Positions 24,191 through 36,478 of a stretch of 64,000 nucleotides of DNA are shown here, piece after piece. How positions within the stretch are numbered: the stretch's first letter is position 1; the number at the start of each line of letters is the position of its first letter. The notes under the pieces were generated by a model, which did no database searches, was not told where the DNA came from, and was given only the letters and a program-made list of their open reading frames with translations. The stretch lies in assembly GCA_021186555.1 (NCBI GenBank), contig JAJKFL010000014.1, forward strand, positions 18,303,533-18,367,532, in the 5' to 3' direction. Made by a program: the position numbers and the translations under genes. Origin of the DNA: Reticulitermes speratus (Eukaryota > Arthropoda > Insecta > Blattodea > Rhinotermitidae).

Positions 24191-25121
24191 CTGTAAAAAC
24201 ACGCGAAATTCCGCATGTGATATTAACACATTCCACGGTGTTAGAATGTACTTAAAAGAAGTACCCTGCAGGAAAATGAATTCTCCACTATTATACAACT
24301 CAAAATTTCATTACAGTGTTTACAGTATCTCGACAGTATAGCCTATCATGATTAAATTAAATCCAGTATCCACCTAACTAACTGCTTAGTAGGTCCAGAA
24401 ACTCCCTGAGTTTTATGGATCCTGAATGTTCCTTGCTGTCTTCATAATTATTGGCGACTGGACCCTACTCTGAGGCGAAAGAATCCCGTTCACAGCATTA
24501 CATTTTGTTTCTTTAAGACTGGTCTTTATTTTGTTCTCTCACACTTGCCTAGGTCTTCCATGTCCTATCTTACCGTCAGGTTTCTCTACTAAACTTCCTT
24601 ATGTAGACCGATTTATCATCAGCTCCTGCATGTCACATGTCCAGCTTATTTTATATTTTTTTATTTAATCTTTAAAACTACGTGTATATTTGCTGACAAA
24701 TACAAATTACGAAGCTCCATCTTCACAAACTATATGTCTAATAAAGATGCAGTTTATCATTCGCATATTTTTTTCTATTCTTGGATCACTTAACGACGCT
24801 CTAAATAGCTCAAATTGCATAGCACCTAATGATGGAAAAAGTAATGTATAAATTGTAAATAATGTGTAAGTTGACGGTTGTGGCCTAATTTTGGTTATTA
24901 TCCCAGTAGGCTATTTGCTTGGAGACACAAAGGAAAACCACAAATCTCTCAGAATATTAGATTCCGGAACCTCTAGAATCCGACGAATGAGTGCCGTCCA
25001 CTGGACTGCGATGTTAAATCTATGCTCCTTTACGTAAATTGACGTTACTTAGAATTTTTTCTGGTAGAATTATGTGTCATGAAATAGAATGAAAAATTCG
25101 TATGTTCGCTGGCGCTCTCAC
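24191..25121 (-). other. Intron of about 0.93 kb
   Basis: Phase-0 intron, donor CTTGAG|GTGAGAG. AT-rich; no repeats recognised. Confidence 0.75.
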
Positions 25122-25273
25122 CTCAAGGTACCGGCTCAAGTTGCCTGCCGTAGGAACCTGGTTGAACAGCTCCTCCATTCTGACACCTCTCTCTGTCACA
25201 GTCAACACCAGCATGGCCCTCTTCGTCGCCTGACTCATGTCTTCCGGTGGCGAATATCTCTTCCACCTGCTGC
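25122..25273 (-). CDS. Receptor guanylate cyclase, ectodomain exon (second lobe)
   Basis: From the probable acceptor tctgtatatacag|GCAG the exon reads SRWKRYSPPEDMSQATKRAM, then LVLTVTERGVRMEELFNQV, and ends NLSRYLE in phase 0 at donor TTGAG|GTGAG. In the family a W...DD..A..A...LL.LT pattern followed by F...V begins the last part of the ANF-receptor domain, and this exon fits it. The donor side is confirmed by in-phase joining to 24190-23812. The acceptor is less certain, because the same frame stays open leftwards in the transcript up to 25766, so the exon could be longer. Confidence 0.8.
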
Positions 25274-25423
25274 CTGTATATACAGAGGATTCCAGGATGT
25301 TTGCAGTATCTCCGTCAGCTAGCGGACTTGACAGTTTGCGTGTTTGTGTCGCTCTGGAGGCGCTATCGGTTCTGGGACTGGTACGTGTGTACTCTGAGGT
25401 TGAGAGGGTATCTGAAGAAGTCA

Positions 25424-25743
25424 AAGCTCCGTGGGGTGGTTGAGATGCTTTAGGTATTTGTGTGGAAGCGTGTTTAGGAGAACGCCTAGTGTTGGATCGG
25501 GAGTTTTGGAGGTATGTGTAACCTTCAGGACTTGCGGGTGGGTAGCAGGTGCGGTCGTAGTTGGCTCGGGGGTAGAGGAAGTGCGACTGTTTGCTGAAGG
25601 GGCAGGACGAAACGGGGTAACTGATGTCAAGTGAACGGCAAGTAAAGTGGTGTTCGGCAGCTGAGCCAGCTTCAGCGAATTTATGGCGGAGAGAAGATTG
25701 TCTGTTAGCGTTGAGCCCAGCAGTGGAAGACAGAGAATGATTA
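25424..25743 (-). CDS. Receptor guanylate cyclase, ectodomain exon with unresolved 3' end
   Basis: The acceptor tgtcttttccag|TA joins in phase to the exon 34561-34406 (G|TA), giving VIILCLPLLGSTLTDNLLSA then INSLKLAQLPNTTLLAVHLT. This matches the ANF-receptor step in which a strand (VVILCG-like) is followed by a helix and the next strand. A Ser/Thr/Pro-rich run, SANSRTSSTPEPTTTAPATH, follows, and the frame stops at 25421-25423. The true 3' end lies upstream of that stop but no strong donor is visible. Weak candidates are CTGAAG|GTTACA near 25522 and non-consensus GT sites further upstream. The next exon is in a different frame, so an intron or a one-base error must lie in between. Confidence 0.75.
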
Positions 25744-27735
25744 CTGGAAAAGACACAAAAATACAATCGTTAACTTGAAAACCAAGAATAGAAAAATGCA
25801 CTTTTGTGGTGGCATTAGAAAGTTGCTTTCAACCTACGTACATTTGTTCTTTCAGTAGTATAATTTTCTGCCGCAATTTAAAAGATCCTTGACCATGCTA
25901 TCGTGCGAAGTAGCAAACATCAGCCAGGGGGGAAGCATTTTCAGATCATTTCAACTTTCCACGACGAAGCGTGAAGTCGCAATCTTGTACCATGATGAGC
26001 AAATACCATTATTCTAGCCGGCAGAAAGTATTGCCAAGGGATTCATACAATTGACGACGTGCCTGACAGACACTCAATATTGGTCAATGCTGTTTTGGGG
26101 CAGACAGCTTCGAGGGGTGATATGAGGGGTCACAAAGTTGCCCCCGGACTATACTTACATATAACTTAAATGTACGAGTAAATTAAGTCGTAATCCACTT
26201 GATTGTATGGGGAAAACGAAAGGTTTTATAAGGTCCCGTTTAAAAAAAAAAAGTAAAGTTTCCTCTCATTGCAGCAACATTTCCTAAATTAATGAGTTTT
26301 GTACTAAAGTTGAGTGAAAAAAACAAGTGTGGTTTATGGATAACTTTTTATTTTACTGAAGGAATTCTTGAATGTGAATATGTTTGGAGATATTGCCCAG
26401 AGTTCATTTGGAAACTGAAGCAATGTGGGCCTTAAAATTAAATACAGTGATTACCCCTCACACAGGGGTAGGCTAAAATTCATGTAATAGAAATTTCGTA
26501 TATCGAATTTCGTCAGCATCTCTTAATTAACTCAAGAAGTAATTGTAAAAGCCCAATTATCTCCCTAAGTCTTCCCTAAAATAAACCTAAACAAAATTAA
26601 ATTACTGTAGTTCTATCATGACGAATTTTAAATTCGGTATGGTATGGACGTCAGTCAGGTAACCTATGTTATCACAATAATATCCATCGATACATAACAT
26701 TTCATTATTTTTATTTTCACAACCGCGTTTTCGAACCCTCTCAGCCATCATCAGTATTCCTACATGTCAAGTCATGGTTACTCAACCCCGCTAAAGAGTT
26801 TGTCTAGTCACATGTGTTACGTAACATCTCGTTTCAGTGTTAATTCCCTTAACTTTCCTCCAGTTCTTTTCAAGTTCACTTGTTTTTCCTCACGATGCAC
26901 TGTCTTCGCTTCTGACATCGAGTGTCCTTTTTGACTACCCATCCATTTATGCAGAGTGCTGCTCTTTTGTCTTTCTTTCTGTAACTTCCTCAGCCGAATG
27001 GTTTCATATTATACTTGGGTTGTTCGGTGTATAATGTTACCCAATGTGAACTATTACTATTATGACGCTAATTCTAAGAACTAGGATTGCTCAAATTCCG
27101 TTTACACACGACTGTGAAGAAACAATCTTAGGCTTGCTGGGGACTGAAAGCGAACACCTCCATTCGTATCCTTCTTCACAGACGCATGCACTCTTTTACA
27201 GCAGTATTTTCTCTCCTTTCGTCCCCGTTTGAAGAGTTATTATGTTGTTGCCTTCTCTGAAAGTTTTAGGAATAAACTGAATATTATCTTGGGGCATTAT
27301 TCTACGTGCGAAACTCCAGCCTGGCATTCCTGGAAATTCAATTGTTTGCTGTGTTGCCATGGTTAGTGGGTATTCTTCCGGGATCCACAACGATATCAAA
27401 CGACACAACAGGCGAATTCATAAACCACTACATCAATATTTTGTTACCGAGACGCTTTATCTTCGTAAAAATATCATTGGTGTATTGTCTGCATTAGCGT
27501 AGTAAAGATACCATTATATATTGTACCGGTCGTCCAGAACACGGCATTCAATTTAATGACAAAGCTATCAGGATTTCCACAATACTAATTACACTATGAA
27601 AACGTAACCTTGCGCAAAACAGCCAAATGTCATAGGAATCACAAGATAAAAATATTAGCCTGTGCAGGGCATAGACATGCGTTGATAAAACGAGAACTGT
27701 GTACAGAATTTTAGTCGGAAAAGTTGAAGGATAAA

Positions 27736-27905
27736 GGTAAAGGTAAAGTTCTCTCTAGAACGGTCCATGAAGGCCCAGAGGAGGAGTAGAGTTATAGCTC
27801 TACTCTTTCTTTAACCCTGGCACTAGATGAGGGTGGGTGGTCAAATCCACGACCCGGCCGCTTTAACCCGGGAAAGAGACCCGGTACCCATTAGTATAGG
27901 AGGCT
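27736..27905 (-). mobile_element. SINE family C fragment
   Basis: Blocks aaaggtaaagttctc, catgaaggcccagaggagga, ctctttctttaaccctggca, cgacccggccgctttaaccc and tagtataggaggc follow the reverse complement of the full copy at 36479-36732. The tRNA-like head is absent. Confidence 0.8.
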
Positions 27906-30743
27906 TAAAGTTGAAGGATATGAATTTGAAAGACCTAGGCGTAGATGGGAGAATAATATTGAAACTGACCGTAAAAATGTAGTGCCATGAAAAGAGGGAA
28001 AACTTATTGAACAGCTGAGAAACTATTAGTTTATGGAAAGGATTGCAAGGAGTTACGCACTTGGACATAAATCATATATTTCCAAGTTTTGTGTTTGAAG
28101 GCAAAACAGAACTGCATTTCGGAAAGTAAGATGTGGTCACCAATGTGCACGGTTACTTTAGGTATATCCTTTTGAGCCGTCTATTAAACACACATGAAAG
28201 ACACAGCCGTTTCATGTTCGATGATTCCACAAAGAAACATGTCACGGATAAAATGTTATATCAACACACAGAGAAGCAAAGGCTTTATCAAATTTGCAGC
28301 AGCATTTGACGTCATGTCGGTCAGTATCGGTTATTACTGCAGAATTCATTGGTGCGCAGTCTTCACAGGAAGTTTCGCATTACTGCTGCAAATTACTTCC
28401 GGGTGACAGCACAACCTTGCTTTCTGCGTCCTATGCTTTGATGAGAGGCGTATGGCATAATACGCGTAGTTACAGGAGCAAGTGTTCCACAGTTTAGGCA
28501 GATTCCTCGATGGATTCAGAACTGCTGGCACGAGGTGATTTTACGATTTCCTAACACACAGGTACTAGATTGAGGCATTTTAAGGCAGAATCTGTGTATG
28601 TGTCTGTCAAGGTTTTACCCTCAAACACTGAACAGTTTTTGATAAATTTTGGTGCAGGGAATGTACACGAAACAATGAACGGAACATTTCGAAATTAAAG
28701 ATTTTCTGAAAATCAATTTTATCATACACGCTTTAAAATTTGTACAGGATTTAATATATTAACCTCAACAATATCCACAACACAAATTCGAAACACGTGT
28801 TCCGCAAAAAATAACACAATCAAGGTGAATAAAAGGCTATAGGACAACTTTCAGTTAAATACAGTAAAAAATGCGAAGCTGACTACCTTCGTGAGTAGGC
28901 AACCTGCCACAGTTGGCCGCGCTCTTACGGAATCGGAAAATTCCTATGCTGTTATACATGGATATTGCTCCATAACTTGGCCACCTGTTTATCTTGAATC
29001 TTGGCTACAGTTTCACACTTAGTACTATGCTTTCTGCAAAAGTTCAACCTCTCTATGTTGGCCGACCTGAAGTTGTATTTTTTTTTATCATACTGTACAT
29101 AGGCAGAAATCTTCATTCATTAGCAGAATTTCCTGTTGTTCACCCAACATCTATTCCTTCTCCACAAGTATGGAAAATACTTGGAATTTTCTAGTGGCAA
29201 CTGGTCACTGTACTTAAAAATGTACCTATTTATAGACAAGTTTATGTACAGGCATTCCAACTCTACCACCTGTCTCTGCATTCTGAACTGTACCTTTGCA
29301 CATGTGACAGTGAACATTTCAGTTTTCATAGTGTCAAGTGGTATCCATAAATTGGCCACCTGTATAAGTTGGGAGCTTTTAATAGAACCAAAATTGACCA
29401 ATATAGAAGGGTTTCACTGTACATATATGTGAACAGTTAGAAGAAACAAAAATTAAATAATTTGAACGTAATTTGGAAAATCCAAAACAATTTAAGTAAC
29501 ATTCATATGCATGAGTTCATCATACTGAGATACATGTGCATGATGTATATTTTAATGGAGGGAGTAGAGAATGATTTTCCATTAAATTGCCAAATTCAGC
29601 TGATTCACATGCGCCTACGCTATATATTTTTCTACACAGACTTTATTGGATGAAAACATAACAAGTAAATATCGTCCTGCCTGCCCGCAAGTTTAATTTC
29701 TATAACTAGTGAAAGAATTTGGATTAAATTTTTGTGTGGGAGCGGAGTCGTTAAAGAATATTGTTGCACAACTTTAATTTTGGTTTGAACAGCCTTCATT
29801 GTAACACCTACTGCACATAAATCTCTAACCGTATTTTACACAGTTTTACAAACTCACATAAAAATGAGGTGTGTGACGTAAAACATTGATCTCCTTAAGA
29901 CCCACACCTATTATTAGAAAGTTTTCAACATATAAAATAATATAAGGCAGTGTAATTTCCGATTGTGCAGTGTGATATATGTAGTATAACTATATTGCTT
30001 ACAAATAAACTTCTATTTGCAGTAGGCTAAGTGAACCTAAAGGACAATGATATATATGACGTAGTAAGCAATATGTATTTGGACATGGGAACTTCATGGA
30101 GTCTGCTGGTTTTGTTGCTGGATTAAAAGACGTGACTTAAGGAGAAAATGTTTTTTGGTTCTCACACACAGGCTGGTGGCCACAACTGTCCCACATCATC
30201 TATTTCACATGTAAAATTTAACGATGAACAGTAGGAAGTAATTCGCGGCTGTATGCAGTGAAATATCTAGTGGTTTACTTAGCAACTTTTGATTTGTATC
30301 TACAAAACGCTGTAAACTGAACATGCTGTTTACTGATTTGCTTAAAGACGTTGTCAGTATCTCAGACTAAGACACAGCGTCGCAAGATGAGATGATTAGT
30401 GAAAAATGAACTGAAAAGAGTGGACAAACATGATCATGGTCTACTTTGAGGTGCTTTCTTGGCTTTTGTATGAAGGGACTGAAGAAGCTCATGAAAATAC
30501 TCAGTGAAAATATATGGGCAGGACCGATATTCTAAGTATCGTACCCTTAAAAATCCAAAAGTGGTCGGATTTCGGCTATTCCATATCTAAAATACATACT
30601 TTTGCAAATGTGCTCTTTTGGATTTTACGTATGTCCTTGTCTTTAATATTATTTTATGTTTTTATACTTCTGTTTTAGCAGCTTTATCCATTTATCTTAC
30701 CGTTTGTTTGCTTTTCATGTAATCATAGCTGTTTTATTTACAG

Positions 30744-30890
30744 TGCAAACGCGATCCATGTCCGCTGTGTTGGCCCTTGGCAACCACATGATAGTTAAGG
30801 TGATCACCATAGAGTCCATCACTGATCCCCAGGCGAAAGCCATCCACTACCCAGTGGGAGACCCATTGAAATTCGACAGGGAATCGCTTT
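30744..30890 (+). other. Unrecognised coding-like segment inside the intron
   Basis: After a good-looking plus-strand acceptor (gttttatttacag) an open frame reads RSMSAVLALGNHMIVKVITI then ESITDPQAKAIHYPVGDPLK. The composition is protein-like and GC-richer than the surroundings. The minus strand is also open here, ending at a possible donor TGCACT|GTAAAT. I recognise neither product. It could be an exon of a nested plus-strand gene, a relic of a transposon or processed gene, or chance. A SINE begins 50 bases downstream, so any original right boundary may be lost. Confidence 0.25.
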
Positions 30891-30940
30891 TCTATCTTCA
30901 TTCTTCAACAGCTTTGTACTTTACGTTAGCCCTTTTTTTG

Positions 30941-31178
30941 GTGAAGGGCCCTGCAGCAGGTGTTACGGACGCACCGCAGCCTTGAGGCTTATTCTGTTTT
31001 ACCGTGTAATGGAGCACCGGTGGAATGAAATTGACAGGGGAAAACCGAAGTACTAGGGGAAAAACCTGTCCCAGTACCACTTTGTCCACCACAAATTTCA
31101 CCTGGACTAACCCGGGATCGAACCCGGGTCTCCGCGGCGAGAAGCCGGCGACTAACCGCCTGAGCCATGGTACGGCCC
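30941..31178 (-). mobile_element. SINE family B, near-complete copy
   Basis: Runs from gtgaagggccctgcagcagg through ggagcaccggtggaatgaaa and gacaggggaaaaccgaagta to a head reading, in reverse, gatcgaacccgggtctccgc and taaccgcctgagccatgg. The head keeps good box A (complement of TGGCTCAGGCGG) and box B (complement of GGTTCGATCCC). An internal block present in the 13159 copy (GGGTTGCACAATAAG region) is shortened. Confidence 0.88.
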
Positions 31179-31934
31179 AGCCCTTTAATAACTTCCTCCG
31201 TTAAAATAGTTAATCAACTTACACATTAGTCCTTCAGATGGCACAGTTTCGAGCACGAAACTGCCATTTGCAAATTACAACGCCGTGAGAATGGCAGAAT
31301 ACATAGTGGGATATATACACGGTCATCAGCCGTCTCCTATTAGCATTTTTATATCATCGTCCCATTTACGCTTCTATTTTACACGTGACTGCAGAACTTT
31401 TTTATATAAAATCCCCAATGGCCTCTTGATGAAGTCATTCTAATAACATTAGCTGAAGAGTCACAAATTGTAAAGCTCCTCTTTATGCAGCTTTTCCGCT
31501 CTCCTCTTACAAGAAATATTTTAAATCCCTCTTCAACACATTTTATTGTAGCAGCTCGCATCAAGTCCTGTATCTTGTGTAACGGTGTTCTTGCCTTTGT
31601 TTTTATTTTCAGTGGTTGGCAAGTGTTTGTTGCTAGCGTTCTAAATGTTCATGCCATACAACACGGTGACCACGTTATAAGCGAAGGGAGAAGCGAGTGT
31701 ACACAGAGGGAGAACAAGTTTTCTAGGTCATCTGACGTAAAGTTCTCTCCCCGACGACACTCGCTGCCACTCCTATTACTGACCAGGGACACATATAACA
31801 GTATTTAAGGTCTTGCTAGCGAGAAAACGCTTTGTGCAACAACCTAAAAAATGTACAAAATAATAGGCCTATCGTTTTGGCAATGAAGCAGAACTTATCA
31901 CAAAATAATCAATTGGCTTGAGGATCATTTGAGG

Positions 31935-32178
31935 CAGTGGCGCAGCTTGGTTCTTTCGCGCCCGGGTCAAGTAATCAGTGACCGCTCTCAGCACAAACCA
32001 TGAATTTAACAAGTCACAATATGTTATCGAGTATCCTTTCATTCGGCTCAATAATTTTAAATTTGTTAAGCGCAATTTTTTTCCATTTAAAATTTTTATT
32101 TTTCGCCCATTTTACCGCGTCTGGCATTCTGCCGTCCTGAGCTGTGGCGCCACTCGTCCTGCCCCAGCTACGCCACTG
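31935..32178. mobile_element. hAT-like MITE
   Basis: Ends are inverted copies: left CAGTGGCGCAGCTTGG, right CCCCAGCTACGCCACTG, whose complement is CAGTGGCGTAGCTGGGG. A CAGTGGCG-type terminus is characteristic of hAT-superfamily non-autonomous elements. Length is about 244 bases with no transposase. The flanks share only TTTG, so an intact 8-base target duplication is not visible. Confidence 0.75.
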
Positions 32179-32577
32179 TTTGTTATTTAATTTTATGAAA
32201 CAGTCAAATTACCAACACATATGTATATATAAAATATTCCCCCACATTCAGATTCATGATTTACGTACACCAACAACTCTAAGTCGAATCAATTTTCTTC
32301 TCCTTTCAAGGCTTACACAAAGAATGAATAGGCCTACCTTTACTGGACTCATAATGTTTTCTTTTTCTCGAAAGTCTCTTCCTATAATTCGCATATAGTG
32401 TTTATAAACTCATCCATCCATTATTATGTGCATGTTCTTCACATGTATTACAATCGTAGTCAACATCTTCCAAGCACATTATCGGCTCTAATTTTCTCAT
32501 ATATTGCATATTGCATTATTGAATTTTATGTCGATGTAACATGACTTTGACACATTGTAGATTCTCAAGTTTTTTTT

Positions 32578-32640
32578 ATGAAAGGGCCCCGTAGCAGATA
32601 CTACGGACGCACCACAGCCTTTAAGGCTTATTGTGCAAGA
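32578..32640 (-). mobile_element. SINE family B tail fragment
   Basis: atgaaagggccccgtagcag, then ggacgcaccacagcc and aaggcttattgtgcaa, match the 3' end of family B only. A 5'-truncated insertion. Confidence 0.7.
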
Positions 32641-33702
32641 TTTTCAAGTTAGTGCATTAGGTGCTAAACATCTCGTGAAATACACCTAGACAGTTTCTAC
32701 GGAACTGTCTTTCCTCGAGCTTTCTTCTAAGGCTGACAGGATTGAAAGAGTGGAGAGGAAATGTCGCAGCTAGCAGGAAGGCAGACCTGTAACGAGATAT
32801 TGTGTTCATGGCAATACCTGGACAAAGAATGGAGCCTCCTAATGACAGTTAAGAAACGGCGAAGGTAACACAACACAACGTTCCAAAAAACGAGTATCAG
32901 GAGGTAGGCATGCACCCAAGGAGAGGGGGGGTCCGCCCCCTCAGTTGAAAGTTAAAAAACACAAATTTTGTAGGCACAATGATATCAAATATTGTACATG
33001 TTTTACCCTTCAGCCGAAATAAGCCATTGAAATCGGCTAACGACTAGTACATTGAAATTTTGAAAAATGAAATAAACTTAGGACGCCTTAAATAAAACTA
33101 AAAAAACGGAATATTAGACCTTGTGATTTAAATTAGGTGAGTGAGTCTTGGAACATATAATTGCATTTGTATGTACGTAAATGCAGTTGCAAACAGTGTT
33201 ATTACAGTCATACTTACGACATGATTTTTAAAACATAATTTTTAAAATAAAAGACAAATTATACATAGCCTCAGAGTCAGCCTCCGCCCTCCCCTCCACC
33301 ATGAACATTTCTGGGTGAAAGCTTGCCAGGAAGTGTTTCTCAAGTAGCTGCAAATTTGTTCAGATTTCTACCGATTTTGGAACAGAGGATCAGGATCTGC
33401 TTTCTACCCAGTGATATCCGAGCTCGATTGGTCGCCATCACATCCTGTGTCTGACACATCTATTCAGCCTGCCACTAAATTCAATACAGTCATCTCTTGA
33501 TACATGGGAACGAAAGCATATCACAAGTTGATAAAATAATGTCTGTTCAACTCATTAAAAGGCTTATATTTAATAAATATTTACACCGAATTCACATGTA
33601 AATTTACAACATAATACTCTTGGTTTTTAAATCACACCCGGGTTATTCTAATAGTTGGTGATAATTACGCCAAACAGCAGTGATTCCCGACAATAATTTC
33701 TC

Positions 33703-34092
33703 ATTATGAGGCAGTCAAGAGGTGCCTAAGCTTCCGTCGGCATGCAGCATCGTACTTTACCCACAACATCTGTCAAGTTATCCCTTAAGAAATGTTAAAA
33801 TTAAGGCCTGAATATTCCGTAAATTTCTACTAAATTATGAACGTTTCAAGAGGAAACTCTGCTTCGGTCGGCAGTGCATAATTATACTTTGCACATAAAA
33901 ACTGTCCAGATCTTAATAAATTTTAAAATTTGTGGCCTAAATATTCGGTAAATTCGTATTAGGTCATGAAGCACTTAAGAGGTAACAAGGTCTGAGTCGG
34001 CGTTGCAGCATCATACTTTGTACATAAAATCAATCAAGCTATTTTTTCAGAAATTTTCAAATTCGCGCCGTGACTATTCAATAAATTGTAAC
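33703..34092 (+). repeat. Three decayed tandem units of about 130 bp
   Basis: Unit starts near 33703, 33834 and 33963. Each carries in order a caagaggtgcctaag-type block, GTCGGC followed by gcagcat, a ATACTTTGTACATAAAA block, an AAATTTT-rich centre and ATATTCGGTAAATTT. Spacing is 129-131 bases. The units are strongly diverged. It is not a family I can name. Confidence 0.7.
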
Positions 34093-34405
34093 CTTACACT
34101 ATCGCCATAGAACTATAATACATATGATCGGGACAGTTGAACGTACGTTCTGGCGTCTAATGTGCAGGTGCTGCTCCTGATGTTATACACTCGTTTGCAC
34201 GCAGGATGTCTCTTGGCCACAGCACAGTGCCAGGAATAACACGCAGGAAATGCAATGTTTTCAGCTGTATACCACAGTCAGATACAGCAGTGGAAACATA
34301 TTCCTTTGCCGTCAGTTTTTAGGACGACATACAGTAGCACATCCACTGCAACATCCATATTCTAATCAAGGTATCAGGACGCCATGAGGAAGGAAATGTA
34401 CTTAC

Positions 34406-34561
34406 CCCTACAGGGTGACGATTGCAGAGGCTCCAACGTAACGGTTAATCTGTCAACAGACATCGAACTATCTGGCAGCACGACGTGATGGCGAATTATG
34501 AAGCCCTCCTTCCTCAAGGTAAAATCGACGGTGTGAGCCAGCTGCAGCCACCAGCCTGTGT
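34406..34561 (-). CDS. Receptor guanylate cyclase, ectodomain exon
   Basis: A 156-base exon that begins with two bases completing an Asp codon (G|AC), then TGWWLQLAHTVDFTLRKEGF, IIRHHVVLPDSSMSVDRLTV and a final SSPCR, leaving one base for the next exon (G|TA). This is the ANF-receptor section that follows the WKYVAIITT strand, with the helix and the next strand (GFIIRHHVVLP). Acceptor ttgattttcag|ACAC; donor TAGGG|GTAAGT. In-phase fit on both sides makes this exon certain. Confidence 0.92.
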
Positions 34562-35955
34562 CTGAAAATCAAGGAAACGTTTTTGCTTATACTCGTAAAT
34601 ACATGAGATTTTAAGCCTCCAAATTAAGTGTGATATCCTGCTTTAAGAAATATACATATTCACATATATGTTGCTTGTTATTTTACATATCTCCCTGCCC
34701 TTGATGTTCATTTAGTCCATTGCAGATAGGAATTTATTTGAAACAAAGATATCAAACTGCACTTACAGAAATTACACTACCTTGTATTTTGTGAAGTACG
34801 AGCTATGTCGAAACTTCCAAATAAAGCATGTACTTCTTGGCAGATTTATAGACACCACAATTTTGTAATTTAGTGAAACCCTAGACAGCCATTTCCCACT
34901 CCATTTACACTAGGAATTACAGTGAAAGGAACCAAAACTAATGCTATCCGTTTCGTACAGAACCGTAAATAAAACCCAAATAGAAATTTGTTTTCAATAT
35001 TGGCTGATATGAAACATGCACAGAGAGATGCGATTCACAAATTATGTTTGACCTGCGCACATGTATTATTTTTCCTTAAAATAACTTGGTTTGGCCCCTC
35101 CATGTCAAGTAACTCTTTTGTCGTTCTGCGGGCAAATAATTCACAGTTCCTTAATTTAAAATATGTTACATATATTTTCCTCAGTATTGCGCCAGAAAAC
35201 GCATGTGTTTTAATGCAACTTAAATTAGTTCAGGGTTTCTCAGTCAAATTACAACAATTTAAAATTTGTCCCTTCTCACCAAAGCATATATCTATATGAA
35301 TTAACCAGCGCCCTGTGCCATTGTACAATACTTCCATTTGTTGTGTTATTTTTGCGGAATACAGATCTTTTATCACTGGTACTGGTATTTATATACATAG
35401 TGTGCTTGCACTAATGATGTCGACAGCTTAGTCCACAAACATATATACTCAACTGTATGAATTCAAAAAAATGGCATTCATTTCCTTTATAATTTATCCA
35501 CTTATATTATGTACCATTTGAAGAAATTGCAAGATACCAACATATAACGGTAATATTCCATCTGTAGTCTATATCGTCCAGTTCTTGCTTCCTCACTTCA
35601 TATCTTCAAAACTTCATGACAAATGCACGTAAATCGAATATCGTATTTGAGGGAAATTCTGTAATATATCTTATCGTAGGAATTTAATTTTGACTGCAAT
35701 AGTTTCATTACATAAACTTTAAATCAATCTAAAACTCGTATCTATAAAATACAAAATCAGGTTGTCTTATAGGCCTATAGGTTTCAATACCTGAAACAAG
35801 TATTCGCACGCGTTTTAGATTTGATGACTGACAGAATAGAATACATGCGACATTAATAGCTGTAGCGATATATAAAGAGCGATTGATTTCGCTGCCAAGT
35901 GTGTGATTGTAAGAGATGCATACTGAGAGGTTTATGGAAAATAGCATTTGTTAGG

Positions 35956-36429
35956 TGAGTTCGCAAAATTCCGAAAAGCGACTATAAGTTTCGTCATGTC
36001 TGCCTGTTCTTCTGTCCGTCTGTCATTTCGTCTGTCCTTCCGCATGGAAAAACTCGGCTCCTACTGGACGGATTGTCATTACATTCGATATGTGAGGATT
36101 TTTCGAAAATCTTTCCAACAAATTCAAGTTTCGTTAAAATATGACAAGATTAGTGGATACTATACTTCAGACCTATGTACATTTATGATAATAGTTCTTT
36201 GAATTCTTCCTAGAGTGAGAAATGTCTCAGACAAATTTGTACAGAAAATCAGAACACACATTAGACAGGCCACAGATGACAATATGATACGGCGCATGCG
36301 CTTTGCATGCTGGATGACTAAGGCTACAGACACACACTCAGAATGTGTAATACTTCTTGCCTTTGCAAGGCAACAATGGTTACGCGAAAGCGTCTCAATG
36401 TGACGGTGTATGTACATTGCCTGCCTTGT
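35956..36429 (+). mobile_element. Unnamed interspersed repeat, copy 1
   Basis: Starts gagttcgcaaaattccgaaa then agcgactataagtttcgtca, passes gtctgtccttccgcatggaa and ggctacagacacacactcag, and ends ggtgtatgtacattgcctgc. The same blocks occur in the reverse orientation and order at 50028-50552, with about 50 more bases in the middle there. No coding potential; likely a non-autonomous element or a decayed transposon end. Confidence 0.75.
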
Positions 36430-36478
36430 CTATTATTGCTTGTACAACAGAGCTTTCTATCATTATGTATATGATCTA

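Larger units (their letters stand above)
25744..34405 (-). other. Intron of about 8.7 kb
   Basis: Phase-1 intron between ectodomain exons. Contents listed separately: a SINE-C fragment (27736-27905), an unrecognised coding-like segment (30744-30890), SINE-B copies (30941-31178, 32578-32640), a hAT-like MITE (31935-32178) and a decayed 130-bp tandem repeat (33703-34092). Between 28000 and 30600 I see only AT-rich sequence with short open frames. Confidence 0.8.

Noticed and set aside
25089-25634. Several plus-strand open frames
   Set aside because: Antisense to the ectodomain coding block; no motifs of their own.
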